From contig JALGXW010000008.1 in assembly GCA_029821875.1 (NCBI GenBank), positions 44,713-108,712 on the forward strand: a stretch of DNA of 64,000 nucleotides, written 5' to 3'. Numbering within the stretch: the first letter of the stretch is position 1; each line of letters starts with the position of its first letter. Shown in pieces: positions 7,998 to 16,344 of the stretch. Source of the DNA: Candidatus Hebobacterum abditum (GTDB lineage: Bacteria; Armatimonadota; Hebobacteria; Hebobacterales; Hebobacteraceae). The notes below the pieces were generated by a model, which was not told where the DNA came from, made no database searches, and saw only the letters and a list, made by a program, of their open reading frames with translations. A program made the position numbers and the translations under genes.

Positions 7998-8895
7998 CGA
8001 TGAGCGCGGTGATGGATTGACACGTCGCGACTTCCTCCGGAACGCCGGGCTTGCCACGGTTGCCGGGCTGGCCGGGCTGCGCCTGGCCGAGGGCGCTGAA
8101 GAGGCACTCTTCGCCGCCAAGCGGCCGCTGGCCACAGTCGTGCTGGTCAGGGACCAGGCGGCATTGAAGGGTGACGGCTCGGCCGAGGCGGAGGTCGTTC
8201 GCGCCATGGTGTCCCGCGGCGTCAGGGCGCTGCAGGAAACCGAGGACGAGAAGGCCGCCTGGGGCCAGCTCTTCAAGGCCTCCGACGCGGTCGGCATCAA
8301 GTACAGCCGCTGTGGGTGGATGAGCGTGCCCACCCGCCAGGAGGTCATCGACGCAGTCGGCGCGGGTCTCCAACTGGCAGGAGTGCCGAAGGACAAGCTC
8401 CACGCCGAGGACTACGGCCTGCCCGCAGAGCAGTGCACCGCGCTCGTCAGTGTCACTTCCCTGAAGGCCCATCCGCTCACGGGCATCGCGGCCTCCATCA
8501 AGAACTACATCAACTTCCATCCCAAGCCAGACAGCTTCCATCACGAGAACAGCAGCAAGCTCGGCGAGATCTGGCTCCGGCCGGAGGTGAAGGGCAAGAC
8601 GCGGCTGGTCGTGCTTGACCTGCTCACCCCCTACTTCGGGACAGGTCCGCAGATCGATCCCCGCTATCGGGCCGACTACCGAGGCGTGCTGGTGGCGACC
8701 GATCCAGTGGCGGCGGACACGGTCGCGCTGCGTCTCTGCCAGCTCATGCGGGATCGCCACAGGAGAAAGCCGTGGCCCGTCACCCCGCCGCCGCTGTTCC
8801 TCGCGGCCGCCGACAAGGAGTATCATCTCGGCACCGCTGACCCGGCGCGGATCAAGCTCGTCCGGCTCGGGTGGACCGATCACATGCTTGTGTGA
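7990..8895 (+). CDS. Tat-exported DUF362 domain protein
   Basis: Encodes 301 residues. The ATG at 7990 is the first start that gives a proper Tat signal: TRRDFLRNAGLATVAGLAGL at residues 11-30 carries the twin-arginine motif. The body matches DUF362: SDAVGIKYSRCGWMS, LVSVTSLKAHPLTGIAASIK with its following NYINFHP, and VVLDLLTPYFGTGPQ, VLVATDPVAADTVALRL. DUF362 proteins often carry iron-sulfur ferredoxin domains, but none is present here; only a few scattered cysteines remain. Use of the Tat route suggests folding or cofactor insertion before export. It is the last gene of the tightly packed group that starts at 5342; the next gene begins 71 bases later. Confidence 0.85.
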   Translation: MTDDERGDGLTRRDFLRNAGLATVAGLAGLRLAEGAEEALFAAKRPLATVVLVRDQAALKGDGSAEAEVVRAMVSRGVRALQETEDEKAAWGQLFKASDAVGIKYSRCGWMSVPTRQEVIDAVGAGLQLAGVPKDKLHAEDYGLPAEQCTALVSVTSLKAHPLTGIAASIKNYINFHPKPDSFHHENSSKLGEIWLRPEVKGKTRLVVLDLLTPYFGTGPQIDPRYRADYRGVLVATDPVAADTVALRLCQLMRDRHRRKPWPVTPPPLFLAAADKEYHLGTADPARIKLVRLGWTDHMLV

Positions 8896-8930
8896 CAGCA
8901 AGCGGAGGCGTATCCGTCTGCGCGTAACAA

Positions 8931-8943
8931 ACAGATAGTCTGT
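8931..8943. promoter_or_regulatory. 13-bp palindrome upstream of the secreted pair
   Basis: ACAGA-TAG-TCTGT is a perfect inverted repeat lying 23 bases before the ATG at 8967. No convincing -35/-10 pair is seen around it. It may be an operator or a short RNA hairpin in the leader. Confidence 0.3.
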
Positions 8944-8966
8944 AAACAGGGAAAGGAGACCCGAGT

Positions 8967-9650
8967 ATGGCAAGGGCTCTGAGACGGAGGAAGCTGACGT
9001 TGCTTGCCCTCTGCGCGGCACTCGCGGCCGCACTGGTGACGGCCTCTGGCTGCGGATCGCCAGCGCCCTACAGGGAGGGCGGCGAGGCCGTGGTCGAGAC
9101 GACCGAGGCCGCCGAAGAGGAGGCTGCAGAAGCTGGAGAGGCGGCCGAAGAAGGGACGGCAGAGGAGGGCGAGGCCGCCGAGACGGCGCCGGCCGAAGGC
9201 GCTCCTGCCCCGACCGCACCGGCAGCTGGCGAGGGCACATCTTCATCCGATGACGCTGCAGCTGCTGCAGCCGCCGGCGCGGCCGTAGTGGCCAGCGAGG
9301 CGCTGCCGTCGGCGGAGGAGGCCCCGCCTGCCGAGGCAGCCCCGGAGCCGGCCGCGGCTGAGCCGGCCGCGGCGGCACCCCCTGACACCGACTGGACCGG
9401 CACCGCGCAGAAGTGGGTGGTCATCTTCAGCCTGGACAGGGAAGGCGCGAGGGTGGGAGCGGCCCAGGTAGCCGGGCCCACCGCACAGGTCGCCAAGGTC
9501 AAGGGAGTGGCCGAGCTGCGGCTCAGGTTCAAGGACATCGGCCGCATCTACGCCTACATTCCCGTCTCCGAGATCAGCCTCACGAGGCAGAAGCGCGTGC
9601 AGGGCGTCAGCGTGTGGGTGATCGGTGACATCGAGATCTTGGACCTCTGA
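8967..9650 (+). CDS. Putative secreted or lipoprotein with Ala/Glu-rich linker and C-terminal beta domain
   Basis: Encodes 227 residues. A basic N-terminus (MARALRRRK) and hydrophobic segment end at TASGC, a loose lipobox, so it may be lipid-anchored. Residues about 35-150 are an extended low-complexity Ala/Glu/Pro linker. The last 80 residues form a compact beta-rich domain (WVVIFSLDREGARVGAAQVA, then QVAKVKGVAELRLRFKDIG). The same pattern recurs in the next gene (GYIGAAQVVGNPEQVQRVKV), so the two C-terminal domains are paralogous. The genes are 20 bases apart and probably co-transcribed. I do not recognise the domain; similar small proteins are, to my knowledge, found mainly in uncultured lineages. 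Confidence 0.65.
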   Translation: MARALRRRKLTLLALCAALAAALVTASGCGSPAPYREGGEAVVETTEAAEEEAAEAGEAAEEGTAEEGEAAETAPAEGAPAPTAPAAGEGTSSSDDAAAAAAAGAAVVASEALPSAEEAPPAEAAPEPAAAEPAAAAPPDTDWTGTAQKWVVIFSLDREGARVGAAQVAGPTAQVAKVKGVAELRLRFKDIGRIYAYIPVSEISLTRQKRVQGVSVWVIGDIEILDL

Positions 9651-9670
9651 GCGAGGAAGGAGCAAGCGAC

Positions 9671-10108
9671 ATGAAACTCACGCGTATGAAGATCGGTATC
9701 GCCGTCGTCGCGGGGCTGGCCCTCCTCGCAATGTCAGGTGTCGCGGCGCGTGGGCTCGGCCTCGGAGAGATCGTGAAGGTCGGCGGCATCGCCTATCTAG
9801 TCGATAGGTATGACTCGGAGATCGACACCTTCATCAGCAGCGCGCTGGGCGAGCGCGAGGCGGCCGCTCAGGGCGCGACCAAGGTGGTTCCCATCATCTC
9901 CCTCGGAGGTGGGGGCTACATCGGCGCGGCCCAGGTGGTGGGCAATCCCGAGCAGGTGCAGCGCGTCAAGGTCGTCGTCCAGGTGGAGGGCAAGTTTGGG
10001 AGCTTCGGTGCGAAGGTGCTCATCCCGACCACCACCTCTACCCCCTCCGGCACCCCCGACCGCGCAAAGGGCGTCGGCGTCTCTGCGGTGGTGGAGTTCC
10101 AGATCTAG
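9671..10108 (+). CDS. Small secreted protein, paralogue of the preceding C-terminal domain
   Basis: Encodes 145 residues with an N-terminal signal peptide (residues 1-26, ending near GVAARG). The mature part starts with GLGLGEIVKVGGIAYLVDRY, followed by a short helical region and the beta domain KVVPIISLGGGGYIGAAQVV through SAVVEFQI. That domain shares the xIISL..G..IGAAQVxG....V.RVK layout with the preceding gene but lacks its long linker. The pair may form a complex, or be alternative forms of one surface component; this is inferred only from shared sequence and operon position. AAGGAG sits before the ATG. Confidence 0.68.
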   Translation: MKLTRMKIGIAVVAGLALLAMSGVAARGLGLGEIVKVGGIAYLVDRYDSEIDTFISSALGEREAAAQGATKVVPIISLGGGGYIGAAQVVGNPEQVQRVKVVVQVEGKFGSFGAKVLIPTTTSTPSGTPDRAKGVGVSAVVEFQI

Positions 10109-10268
10109 CGGAGCAGAACGCCAGCTGCACAAGAAGAGCGGGTAGGGCAGAAACGTGTCTTCTGCCCCGGCCTGCCGCGAGTGAGACAGCGCGTCGGGCC
10201 GGGCCCGCGGCAGGGATGGCCTCGCGGCAGCGGGAATTGTGTCAGCAGTAGAGTTCCGAGGGGCTGAG

Positions 10269-12212
10269 ATGTTCCGCGACCTCCTTGCTCTTCTTGAAGC
10301 TGAGATAAGCGGAGACCGCGCCTGGGAAGACGCGGCCGCCATCCACGCCATCGACCGCTGGTTCACCTTCTCCGCCTTCCACGAGAGCGCTCGCCTGAGC
10401 GCGGACCGCCTGCGTGAGGCGGGCGCCGCCGAGGTCGAGATCCTCGAAGCCCCGGCCGACGGCCACACGCTCTACGGCGACTGGATGATGCCGCTGGCCT
10501 GGGATGTCGAGCAGGCCTTCTTCGAGATTGTCCCGGTCAGAGGCGAGGCCGAGCGAATCGCCGATCGCGCCGACACCCCGGCCTGCCTCGCCATGTGGAG
10601 CGCGCCAACGCCACCGGGCGGTGTGGAGGCCGACTTGGTGTGGGTCGAGGACCCGCACGATCCGAAGGCGTGCACGCCAGAGTCGGTTGGTGGGAAGATC
10701 GTGTTCACCTCGGCCGCGCCGCAGTCGGTCAAGGCGGTGCTGCTGGAGAAGGGCGCGCTGGGAATCCTCTCCGACTTCCAGGTATCGCCGGCCGAGCTGC
10801 CCGGAGCGGTGACCTGGGTCAATTCCTTCGGCGACCTGCCCGGAGAATGGGGTCTCACCAGGCGCCACATGCTCGGCTGGTCGTTCCAGATCAGCCCGAA
10901 CGAGGGCGCAGGCCTCCGCGCCAGGGTGAACGCCGGTGAGAAGCTGCGCGGCCGCGCCGTCGTCCGCTCGACCATCCAAGAGGGAACCTTGCCCGCGGTG
11001 ACCGGCGTCATTCCCGGCTCCGGCAAGGAAGAGGTGCTGCTGCTGGGGCACCAGTTCGAGCAGGGAGCGGTGGACAACGCCTCCGGCATCGGGGTGATGT
11101 TGGAGGCCACGCGGGCGCTGAGCGCGCTGATCGAGGCGGGGAAGCTCGCGCCGCCGAAGCGCTCGATCCGGTCCCTGTTCGTGTCCGAGTGCTACACGAC
11201 ACTGTTCTGGGCCGAGACCAGCCCCCGTCCGCGGCGAACGGTCGCGGGTCTCTGCCTCGACTCGCCCGCGGGCTCGCCCTCGCTCGCGCTGCGGCCGCCG
11301 CAGATAAGCGTCAACCCACACTCACAGATGAGCTACGTCGACGCGCTGCTGGTCGAGATCGCCCACCACGTCATGAGGCAATCCCCGTTGCATGCCTGGG
11401 GCGAGCAGTCCTTCTCCATGACCGACAACATCGTCGCCGACAAGACCATCGACATCCCCTGCCCGTGGATCGGCGGGCATAGCCGCACTTGGCACACTTC
11501 GGCCGATGTGCGGGACGTGATGGACGCGACGCTGCTTGGCCTCACCGCGGTCATGAGCGCGGCCTATGCCTATCTCATCGCCTCCGCCGACGCCGGCATC
11601 GTCAGCAACCTGGCCCACCTGGCAACCGCCCGCGGCAAGGCCGCGCTGGCAGCGGCCGGCGTTGCCGAGGCGGCCGACCTGGACAACCGCGACCTCGACG
11701 ACGCGATGCTCCAGATGCACTATCTGGCCGAGCGCCACGCGGAGGCGGTCGCAACTCCGCTCAAGCTGCTCCCCGCCAAGGAGCGGTCCCAACTGCGGCC
11801 GGACATCAGAGCGCTCCAGCGAGTCGTGCGGCGCACAGGAAAGGACGAAGCCGCCGCCCTGGCCCGTCGCGCCGGCCGCCCGGGCCGCACGCCGTGCGCC
11901 GGCGAGATGAAAGGCCCGCTGGCGAAGATCCATCCGCGCCGGCTCGTCACCGGCCCGGTCACCTTCGACCGAATCCAGCCCGAGGCGCGGGAGGGAAAGC
12001 CCAGCCCGCGCTGGTCGCCCGGGCTGTTCGCGGTCCTGAACTGGTGTGATGGGCGGCGCTCGCTGGCCGAGGCCGCCCTCCTGGCCGCCCGCGAGCTGCG
12101 GCGGCAGCGCACGCTCTCTCCCGACGAGCTGGCCACGGGCTTCGACCCAGAGGGCGGCTCCATGCTCGGCTACTTCGAGTTCCTGCGCCGCCACGGCTAC
12201 GTCACCTGGTGA
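10269..12212 (+). CDS. M28/DUF4910-like aminopeptidase-related protein with an extra C-terminal domain
   Basis: Encodes 647 residues. The ATG at 10269 is preceded by GAGGGG at five bases; an in-frame GTG at 10239 has no clear binding site. The central part resembles zinc exopeptidases of the M28 type: LLLGHQFEQGAVDNASGIGV supplies the first histidine and the bridging aspartate, RSLFVSECYTT the region of the catalytic glutamate, and IGGHSRTWHTSADV the last histidine in the form seen in DUF4910. The first histidine is followed by QFEQ rather than the usual xD, so activity is not certain. The last 100 residues (VLNWCDGRRSLAEAA, YFEFLRRHGYV) look like a winged-helix domain. No signal peptide, so cytosolic. 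A metallophosphoesterase gene starts four bases after the stop. Confidence 0.7.
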   Translation: MFRDLLALLEAEISGDRAWEDAAAIHAIDRWFTFSAFHESARLSADRLREAGAAEVEILEAPADGHTLYGDWMMPLAWDVEQAFFEIVPVRGEAERIADRADTPACLAMWSAPTPPGGVEADLVWVEDPHDPKACTPESVGGKIVFTSAAPQSVKAVLLEKGALGILSDFQVSPAELPGAVTWVNSFGDLPGEWGLTRRHMLGWSFQISPNEGAGLRARVNAGEKLRGRAVVRSTIQEGTLPAVTGVIPGSGKEEVLLLGHQFEQGAVDNASGIGVMLEATRALSALIEAGKLAPPKRSIRSLFVSECYTTLFWAETSPRPRRTVAGLCLDSPAGSPSLALRPPQISVNPHSQMSYVDALLVEIAHHVMRQSPLHAWGEQSFSMTDNIVADKTIDIPCPWIGGHSRTWHTSADVRDVMDATLLGLTAVMSAAYAYLIASADAGIVSNLAHLATARGKAALAAAGVAEAADLDNRDLDDAMLQMHYLAERHAEAVATPLKLLPAKERSQLRPDIRALQRVVRRTGKDEAAALARRAGRPGRTPCAGEMKGPLAKIHPRRLVTGPVTFDRIQPEAREGKPSPRWSPGLFAVLNWCDGRRSLAEAALLAARELRRQRTLSPDELATGFDPEGGSMLGYFEFLRRHGYVTW

Positions 12213-12216
12213 CCTG

Positions 12217-12945
12217 GTGCCGACCTTCGCGTTCCTGCATACGGCGGACTTTCACAACCGACTGCCGCCGGCCGCGGCGCGACAGCTCGCCGAGCTGAAG
12301 CGGCAGAACGAGGGCGCGCTGCTCTTGGACGCCGGCGATGCGGTGGCCGCGGGGAACCTCTGGTTCCGCCTCGGCGGCGAGCCGATTCTCCAGCGCATGG
12401 CCGACATCGGCTATGACGCGATGGCGATGGGCAACCGCGAATCACATCCGAGCCGCCGCCTTCTAGAGCGCAAGCTGCGGGACGCGGCCTTCCCCGTCCT
12501 CGCGGCCAATCTGCGCGGCCAGCGGGCGGACGTGCCGGGGGGGATCCGGCCGCACATGGTCTTCGACACACCCGCCGGCCGGGCGGCGGTGATCGGCCTC
12601 GCGCCGCAGATCACTCGGCCCGGCTCGGCCTGGGCGCGGGTCACGGATTACGTGTTCGAGGACCCGGCGGCCACCGCGGCCGAGCGGGCGGCCGCGCTAC
12701 GCCAGGAGGCCGACCTCGTGGTATGCTTGTCCCACTGCGGCAATGACGTGGACGAGAAGATCGCCGCGCTGCCGGAGGTGGATTTGGTGCTCGGCGGACA
12801 CGCGCACCGCGACTTCGTCACGCGAGCAGAGGGCGGCGCGTTGGTCGTGCATCCCGGCCACCACGGCAGCCACGTCGCGCAGACCGAGATCGCGGGCCGG
12901 GAGGACGCGCAGAGCGTGCTCATCCCCCTGGAGTCTGGACAGTGA
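12217..12945 (+). CDS. Metallophosphoesterase (5'-nucleotidase/UshA-like catalytic domain only)
   Basis: Encodes 242 residues from a GTG. All block motifs of calcineurin-like phosphoesterases appear in order: HTADFHNR (DxH), LLDAGDAV (GD), MGNRES (normally GNHE/D), LSHCGNDVD and GGHAHRD (GHxH). The histidine usually found in GNHE is replaced by arginine, which may lower or change activity. Unlike UshA there is no signal peptide and no C-terminal nucleotide-binding domain, so it is a short cytosolic form. It is coupled to the preceding peptidase gene, and its stop overlaps the start of a 47-residue membrane protein (GTGA). The three may act together. Confidence 0.8.
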   Translation: MPTFAFLHTADFHNRLPPAAARQLAELKRQNEGALLLDAGDAVAAGNLWFRLGGEPILQRMADIGYDAMAMGNRESHPSRRLLERKLRDAAFPVLAANLRGQRADVPGGIRPHMVFDTPAGRAAVIGLAPQITRPGSAWARVTDYVFEDPAATAAERAAALRQEADLVVCLSHCGNDVDEKIAALPEVDLVLGGHAHRDFVTRAEGGALVVHPGHHGSHVAQTEIAGREDAQSVLIPLESGQ

Positions 12946-13085
12946 CCGAGCCGGAGGAGAAGACAGGCGGACTGCTCGACCGCTGGTGGGCGAGGCTGCT
13001 CGTCGCGGCCTGGATCGTCGCCGTGCTCGCCATCTACTTCCGGCTTCAGATCATGCGGGTGCTGAAGATGCTGCCCCCTCCCTAA
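12942..13085 (+). CDS. 47-residue single-pass membrane protein
   Basis: A GTG overlapping the previous stop by four bases opens a 47-residue frame: an acidic start (TEPEEKTGGLLDRWW), one hydrophobic helix at residues about 19-33 (LLVAAWIVAVLAIYF), then a short basic tail ending KMLPPP. The coupled start, the sensible topology (acidic, membrane, basic) and the fact that it fills the space to the convergent oxidoreductase gene, with only four bases overlap, argue that it is real. Function is unknown; it could anchor or regulate the peptidase or phosphoesterase upstream. Confidence 0.6.
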   Translation: MTEPEEKTGGLLDRWWARLLVAAWIVAVLAIYFRLQIMRVLKMLPPP

Positions 13086-14251
13086 CGCTGGCCCTTCTTC
13101 TTCCTCTTCTTCTTCGTGAAGGCCGTGTCGGTGATGCGCTGGTCCTTCGCCCCCCGCTTCGGCTTCGACTTCGCCTTGAGCTCGTCGAGCAGCTCCTCGA
13201 ACTCGTTCCGGTTCACCGGCAGCCGCACCGTCTTCTTGCGATAGCTGGAGAGCATCATCGCGTTCACCAGCTCCAACGACGCGATGCCCTCCTCGCCCGG
13301 GGCGATCAGCTCCTCGCCGTGCAGGATCGCCCGGCAGAAGTTCCGCGTGATGGCGGCGTGCCCGGTCTCGCGCTCCTGCAGTGTGACCGGGCGCTCCTTC
13401 GTCTCGGGCCGCGCCCACATCTCGGTGTTCTCCCGGGTGAAGCGGCTGATGGTCTGCGGGATCTCCCAATAGCGCAGGCCCTGCTCGTCGATGAGGATCT
13501 TGCCGCGGTCGCCGCAGATCTCGAGCCGGTCGGTTTCGGGCACCTCGATCACGCCCGCGAAGAGGTAGCCGTGGGCGCCGTTCTCATATTCGAGCAGCGC
13601 GAAGGCCTCGTCCTCCACCTCGATGTCGTGGGCACGTGTCCGCGTCTGCGCGGTGACCCGCTTCGGCGTGCCCACCAGCCAGGTGAAGATGTCCAGCCCG
13701 TGCGGTGCCTGGTTCATCAGCACGCCCCCGCCCTCGCCCTTCCAGGTGGCCCGCCAGCCGCCCGAATCGTAGTAGGCCTGGGAGCGGTACATGCCGAGCA
13801 TCAGGCTGACCCGGACGAGCTCGCCGATCTTCCCGTCATCGATCAGCTTCTTCGCCGCCCGGTAGATCGGCATGGCGCGAAGCTGGAACATGACGCCGAA
13901 GACCTTGCCGCTGCGCTTCGCCGCCCGAATCATCTGGGAGGTGTCCTTCACGCTCACGCCGATGGGCTTCTCGCTGAGCACGTGAAGGCCGCGCCTGAAG
14001 GCGTCGATGGCGATGGGTGGATGGAAGTAATGCGGGGTCGCGATCAGCACCGCCTCCACCAGGCCCGAGTCCATCAGGTCGGTGCCCTTCACGAAGTGCG
14101 GCACGCCATACTTCTCGCCGACCGTCTTCGCAACACTCGGGACGATGTCGCAGACCGCGGTCAGCTCGGCCTCCTGCACCTCCGCCATGGAATCGCAGTG
14201 CCCCTGCCCCATTCCCCCCGTGCCGATGACGCCAATGCGAACCTTCCTCAC
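13082..14251 (-). CDS. Gfo/Idh/MocA-family oxidoreductase
   Basis: Encodes 389 residues from a GTG with GGGAG upstream. The N-terminal Rossmann fold starts with IGVIGTGGMGQGH (GxGxxG, NAD(P) binding), followed by the family signature LSEKPIGVSVKD at about residue 92, whose EKP lysine is the conserved catalytic residue. The C-terminal half is the alpha/beta substrate domain (GGGVLMNQAPHGLDIFTWLV supplies the usual Asn/His pair). The last 30 residues are a Lys/Arg-rich tail ending TKKKRKKKGQR, which is not part of the fold. Members oxidise sugars, inositol or related cyclitols; the substrate is open. Confidence 0.88.
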   Translation of the reverse strand: MRKVRIGVIGTGGMGQGHCDSMAEVQEAELTAVCDIVPSVAKTVGEKYGVPHFVKGTDLMDSGLVEAVLIATPHYFHPPIAIDAFRRGLHVLSEKPIGVSVKDTSQMIRAAKRSGKVFGVMFQLRAMPIYRAAKKLIDDGKIGELVRVSLMLGMYRSQAYYDSGGWRATWKGEGGGVLMNQAPHGLDIFTWLVGTPKRVTAQTRTRAHDIEVEDEAFALLEYENGAHGYLFAGVIEVPETDRLEICGDRGKILIDEQGLRYWEIPQTISRFTRENTEMWARPETKERPVTLQERETGHAAITRNFCRAILHGEELIAPGEEGIASLELVNAMMLSSYRKKTVRLPVNRNEFEELLDELKAKSKPKRGAKDQRITDTAFTKKKRKKKGQR

Positions 14252-14698
14252 GATGCTCTCCCTTCAGGTGATGGGCAGGAGACACGCTCCTGCCCTACGC
14301 GTCAGATGATGGGCTCCGACCTCGCCGACACTTCTGCACTGTGCGGGGCCAGCCCTGCCAGGCGACGGTGTCCGCGGGGGGACGACCGGCGAGTAGTTTA
14401 TCCTGAGCCTGCCGAAGGGTCCCCCGCACCCCCCTCACTCGCCTTCGGCCTTCCTGACGATGTCCGCGACGTGCGCTGACGAAGTGACCGTGTGCGGTCC
14501 GTGGGTGTGGGAGTCGCCGGACAGTACACTGTCCGGCGGGAGCCGGTCGGGGGCCTACCGGCCCCCAAGCCCCCGGAGATCGTTGGGCAGGCGCCTTGGC
14601 CGCCTTAGGCGGCTTGCCTCCTGCCCCTCTGCTGTCACTCTGAGCGCAGCGAAGAGTCCCGCCGTTCCCGTTGGGCAGGAGCGCGTCTCCTGCCCCTC
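14252..14698. repeat. Intergenic block packed with palindromes
   Basis: No gene is visible in this 447-base gap. It holds at least five near-perfect inverted repeats: GGGCAGGAG/CTCCTGCCC at 14273-14295 and again at 14673-14695; an 11-bp-arm palindrome around AC at 14515-14538; GGGGGCC/GGCCCCC at 14549-14566; and GGGCAGG/CCTGCCC at 14585-14626 with an inner GCCGCC-TTA-GGCGGC. A TCCTGAGCCTGCCGAAGG-type repeat lies at 14401 and a related one at 14636. The shared stem sequences point to a dispersed element family rather than independent terminators. Confidence 0.75.
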
Positions 14699-15172
14699 TC
14701 ATGGTGCTGTCGCTGCGAGTCCCCGTCGCAGCTCCTCGACCAAGGCCTCGAACTCCCCCTCCCCATATATGTCAGTCCGCACCTGTCGGTAGTCTATCGG
14801 CTGGCCGGGGAATGGATCGTCCATAGACCGCGGGAAGAGGTGCACGTGCAAGTGAGGGACGGTGTTGCCGTGGATCTCGTAGTTGATCTTGACGGCCTGG
14901 GTGACCTTCTTTAGCGCCCTCGCACAGGCCGACACGTCCTTCATAAAGGCCAGCAGTTCCTCATCGGGGAGATCGTAGAGTTCGACCGCGTGCACCTTCG
15001 ATGTCACACACACCTGCCCCTTGAGACAGACCTCCGGCTGAGCGTTGAGCCACGAGGCGGGCAACTCCACGACATCGACCATCCCCTCCGGCATGGGAGC
15101 GCCGCCGCAGACCGGGCAGTTCTCCCTCCTCGCCATCCTCTCCCAGCGCTCGTGGTCATGATGAAAGCTCAT
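14699..15172 (-). CDS. HIT-family nucleotide-binding protein
   Basis: Encodes 157 residues. The ATG at 15172 follows GGAGGAGGG by about seven bases. The histidine triad is HGNTVPHLHVHLFPR (HxHxHxx) at about residues 110-124. A CPVCGG pair near residue 19 together with later cysteines could bind zinc, a feature of some HIT proteins. Family members hydrolyse or transfer nucleotides (Ap4A, AMP-lysine and similar); the substrate is not evident. It is cytosolic, flanked on both sides by repeat-rich intergenic DNA, and apparently monocistronic. Confidence 0.87.
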   Translation of the reverse strand: MSFHHDHERWERMARRENCPVCGGAPMPEGMVDVVELPASWLNAQPEVCLKGQVCVTSKVHAVELYDLPDEELLAFMKDVSACARALKKVTQAVKINYEIHGNTVPHLHVHLFPRSMDDPFPGQPIDYRQVRTDIYGEGEFEALVEELRRGLAATAP

Positions 15173-15496
15173 GCCGTCCCTCCTCCGGCGCCAATCTGCC
15201 CTGTCAAGTTTGCAGGCCGGAAGCCTTGCCTCCTGCCCCTGTAGGCCTGTCATCCTGAGCGTAGCGAAGGCCTGCCCTGAGCCTGCCGAATGGGATCTTG
15301 GTAGGCTGCGATCGCGCCTGGTGTTTCAGGAGGCTTGGGCGCCTCAGGCGCCTTGCTCCCGAAACCTGTAGAGCGGCATCCGCTCGCCTCCCCACCTTAC
15401 TCAGCCCCGCCCCTTGACAGCTGTTCCCCGCGGCGCGAGAGTTGGCAGAGGAACGTCCGACTGCGCGCTGCCCGAGCAGCGAAGGGGGGCTGGAAG
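15173..15496. repeat. Intergenic block with dispersed repeats
   Basis: No gene is seen. CTCCTGCCC occurs at 15230. TCCTGAGCGTAGCGAAGG and CCTGAGCCTGCCGAATGGG follow at 15253-15294. From about 15328 to 15368, GTTTC(A)GGAG and CTCC(C)GAAAC flank an inner GGCGCC-TCA-GGCGCC, again a nested palindrome. A TTGACA at 15414 could be the -35 of the following gene, but no good -10 is found at the right distance. Confidence 0.65.
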
Positions 15497-16324
15497 ATGG
15501 CCGATGAGAGCGAAGCTGGTCTGTCAATCGAGAAGTGGATCGAGCGCGAGGCGCGGTACGTCTCGCTGCACGCAGCCGTTCAGCGGCCCGAAGGCATCGC
15601 CTGGCTTGGGCCGAAGCGGCCTCTCACCGACCTACATCGGCAGTTCCTCGAATGCCCCCTCCCTGACGTGACCAAGCTGGTGCTGGAGGAGTGGCCGCAG
15701 GACGCGCCACGCCTGCTGGCAGACGTAGCGCCGGACTTCGGGGAGCTGTTCTCCGAGATCGACGAGATAGGCTGTATCTGGCCGGCCGAGAGCGGCGATG
15801 ATGTTGGCTCGGCCCTCGTCGCCAGGCGGAAGAACCCACCCACTGGCGAGTCGCTCTTCCTCATCTTCGAGCCCGGCGTGCCCGCAGCGGCGATTGATGA
15901 CTTCGAGCGCGAGGCGGGCATGACGCTGCCAGATGAGCTCCGAGCATACTACTGCACGTTCGGCTACATCAAGGCGGAGGGGCCGGCTGTCCACGAGGGG
16001 TTCATCGGGCTCCGCCCGGGGCTGGCCTTGGGGGCCGTGCTCGCGGAACGGCAGGATTGGATTCAGTGGTGCAAGGAAGTGGGTGAAGAGGACGACATCG
16101 ACACAGCTGCGATCGAGGACTACCTCCCGGTGTACACGAACGGCTCGGCCGACTACGTAGTGTGGCTGGGGCGCAACCGGGAGAAGCGCGAGCCCCAGGT
16201 GTGGTTCTTCTCCCATGACACGCTGGAGATGCACCGCTGCACTTCAACGGTTCCCCGCTTCTGGCGAAAGCTCATCTCGAGCGTCCATCTGGGCGAGGAA
16301 GAGGCCTTCGAGCTCGACCTCTGA
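15497..16324 (+). CDS. SMI1/KNR4 (SUKH) domain protein
   Basis: Encodes 275 residues. The C-terminal two thirds carry the SUKH signature: AAIDDFEREAGMTLPDELRA, with the following YYCTFGYIK, and later FIGLRPGLALGA. A non-conserved N-terminal region of about 140 residues precedes it. SUKH proteins are widespread immunity proteins against polymorphic toxins and also regulators in eukaryotes. The two genes immediately downstream on the opposite strand resemble another immunity family, supporting that role, but no toxin gene lies in the window. No signal peptide or membrane segment. Confidence 0.8.
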   Translation: MADESEAGLSIEKWIEREARYVSLHAAVQRPEGIAWLGPKRPLTDLHRQFLECPLPDVTKLVLEEWPQDAPRLLADVAPDFGELFSEIDEIGCIWPAESGDDVGSALVARRKNPPTGESLFLIFEPGVPAAAIDDFEREAGMTLPDELRAYYCTFGYIKAEGPAVHEGFIGLRPGLALGAVLAERQDWIQWCKEVGEEDDIDTAAIEDYLPVYTNGSADYVVWLGRNREKREPQVWFFSHDTLEMHRCTSTVPRFWRKLISSVHLGEEEAFELDL

Positions 16325-16344
16325 CATGTCGCCAACGCCTCGTG

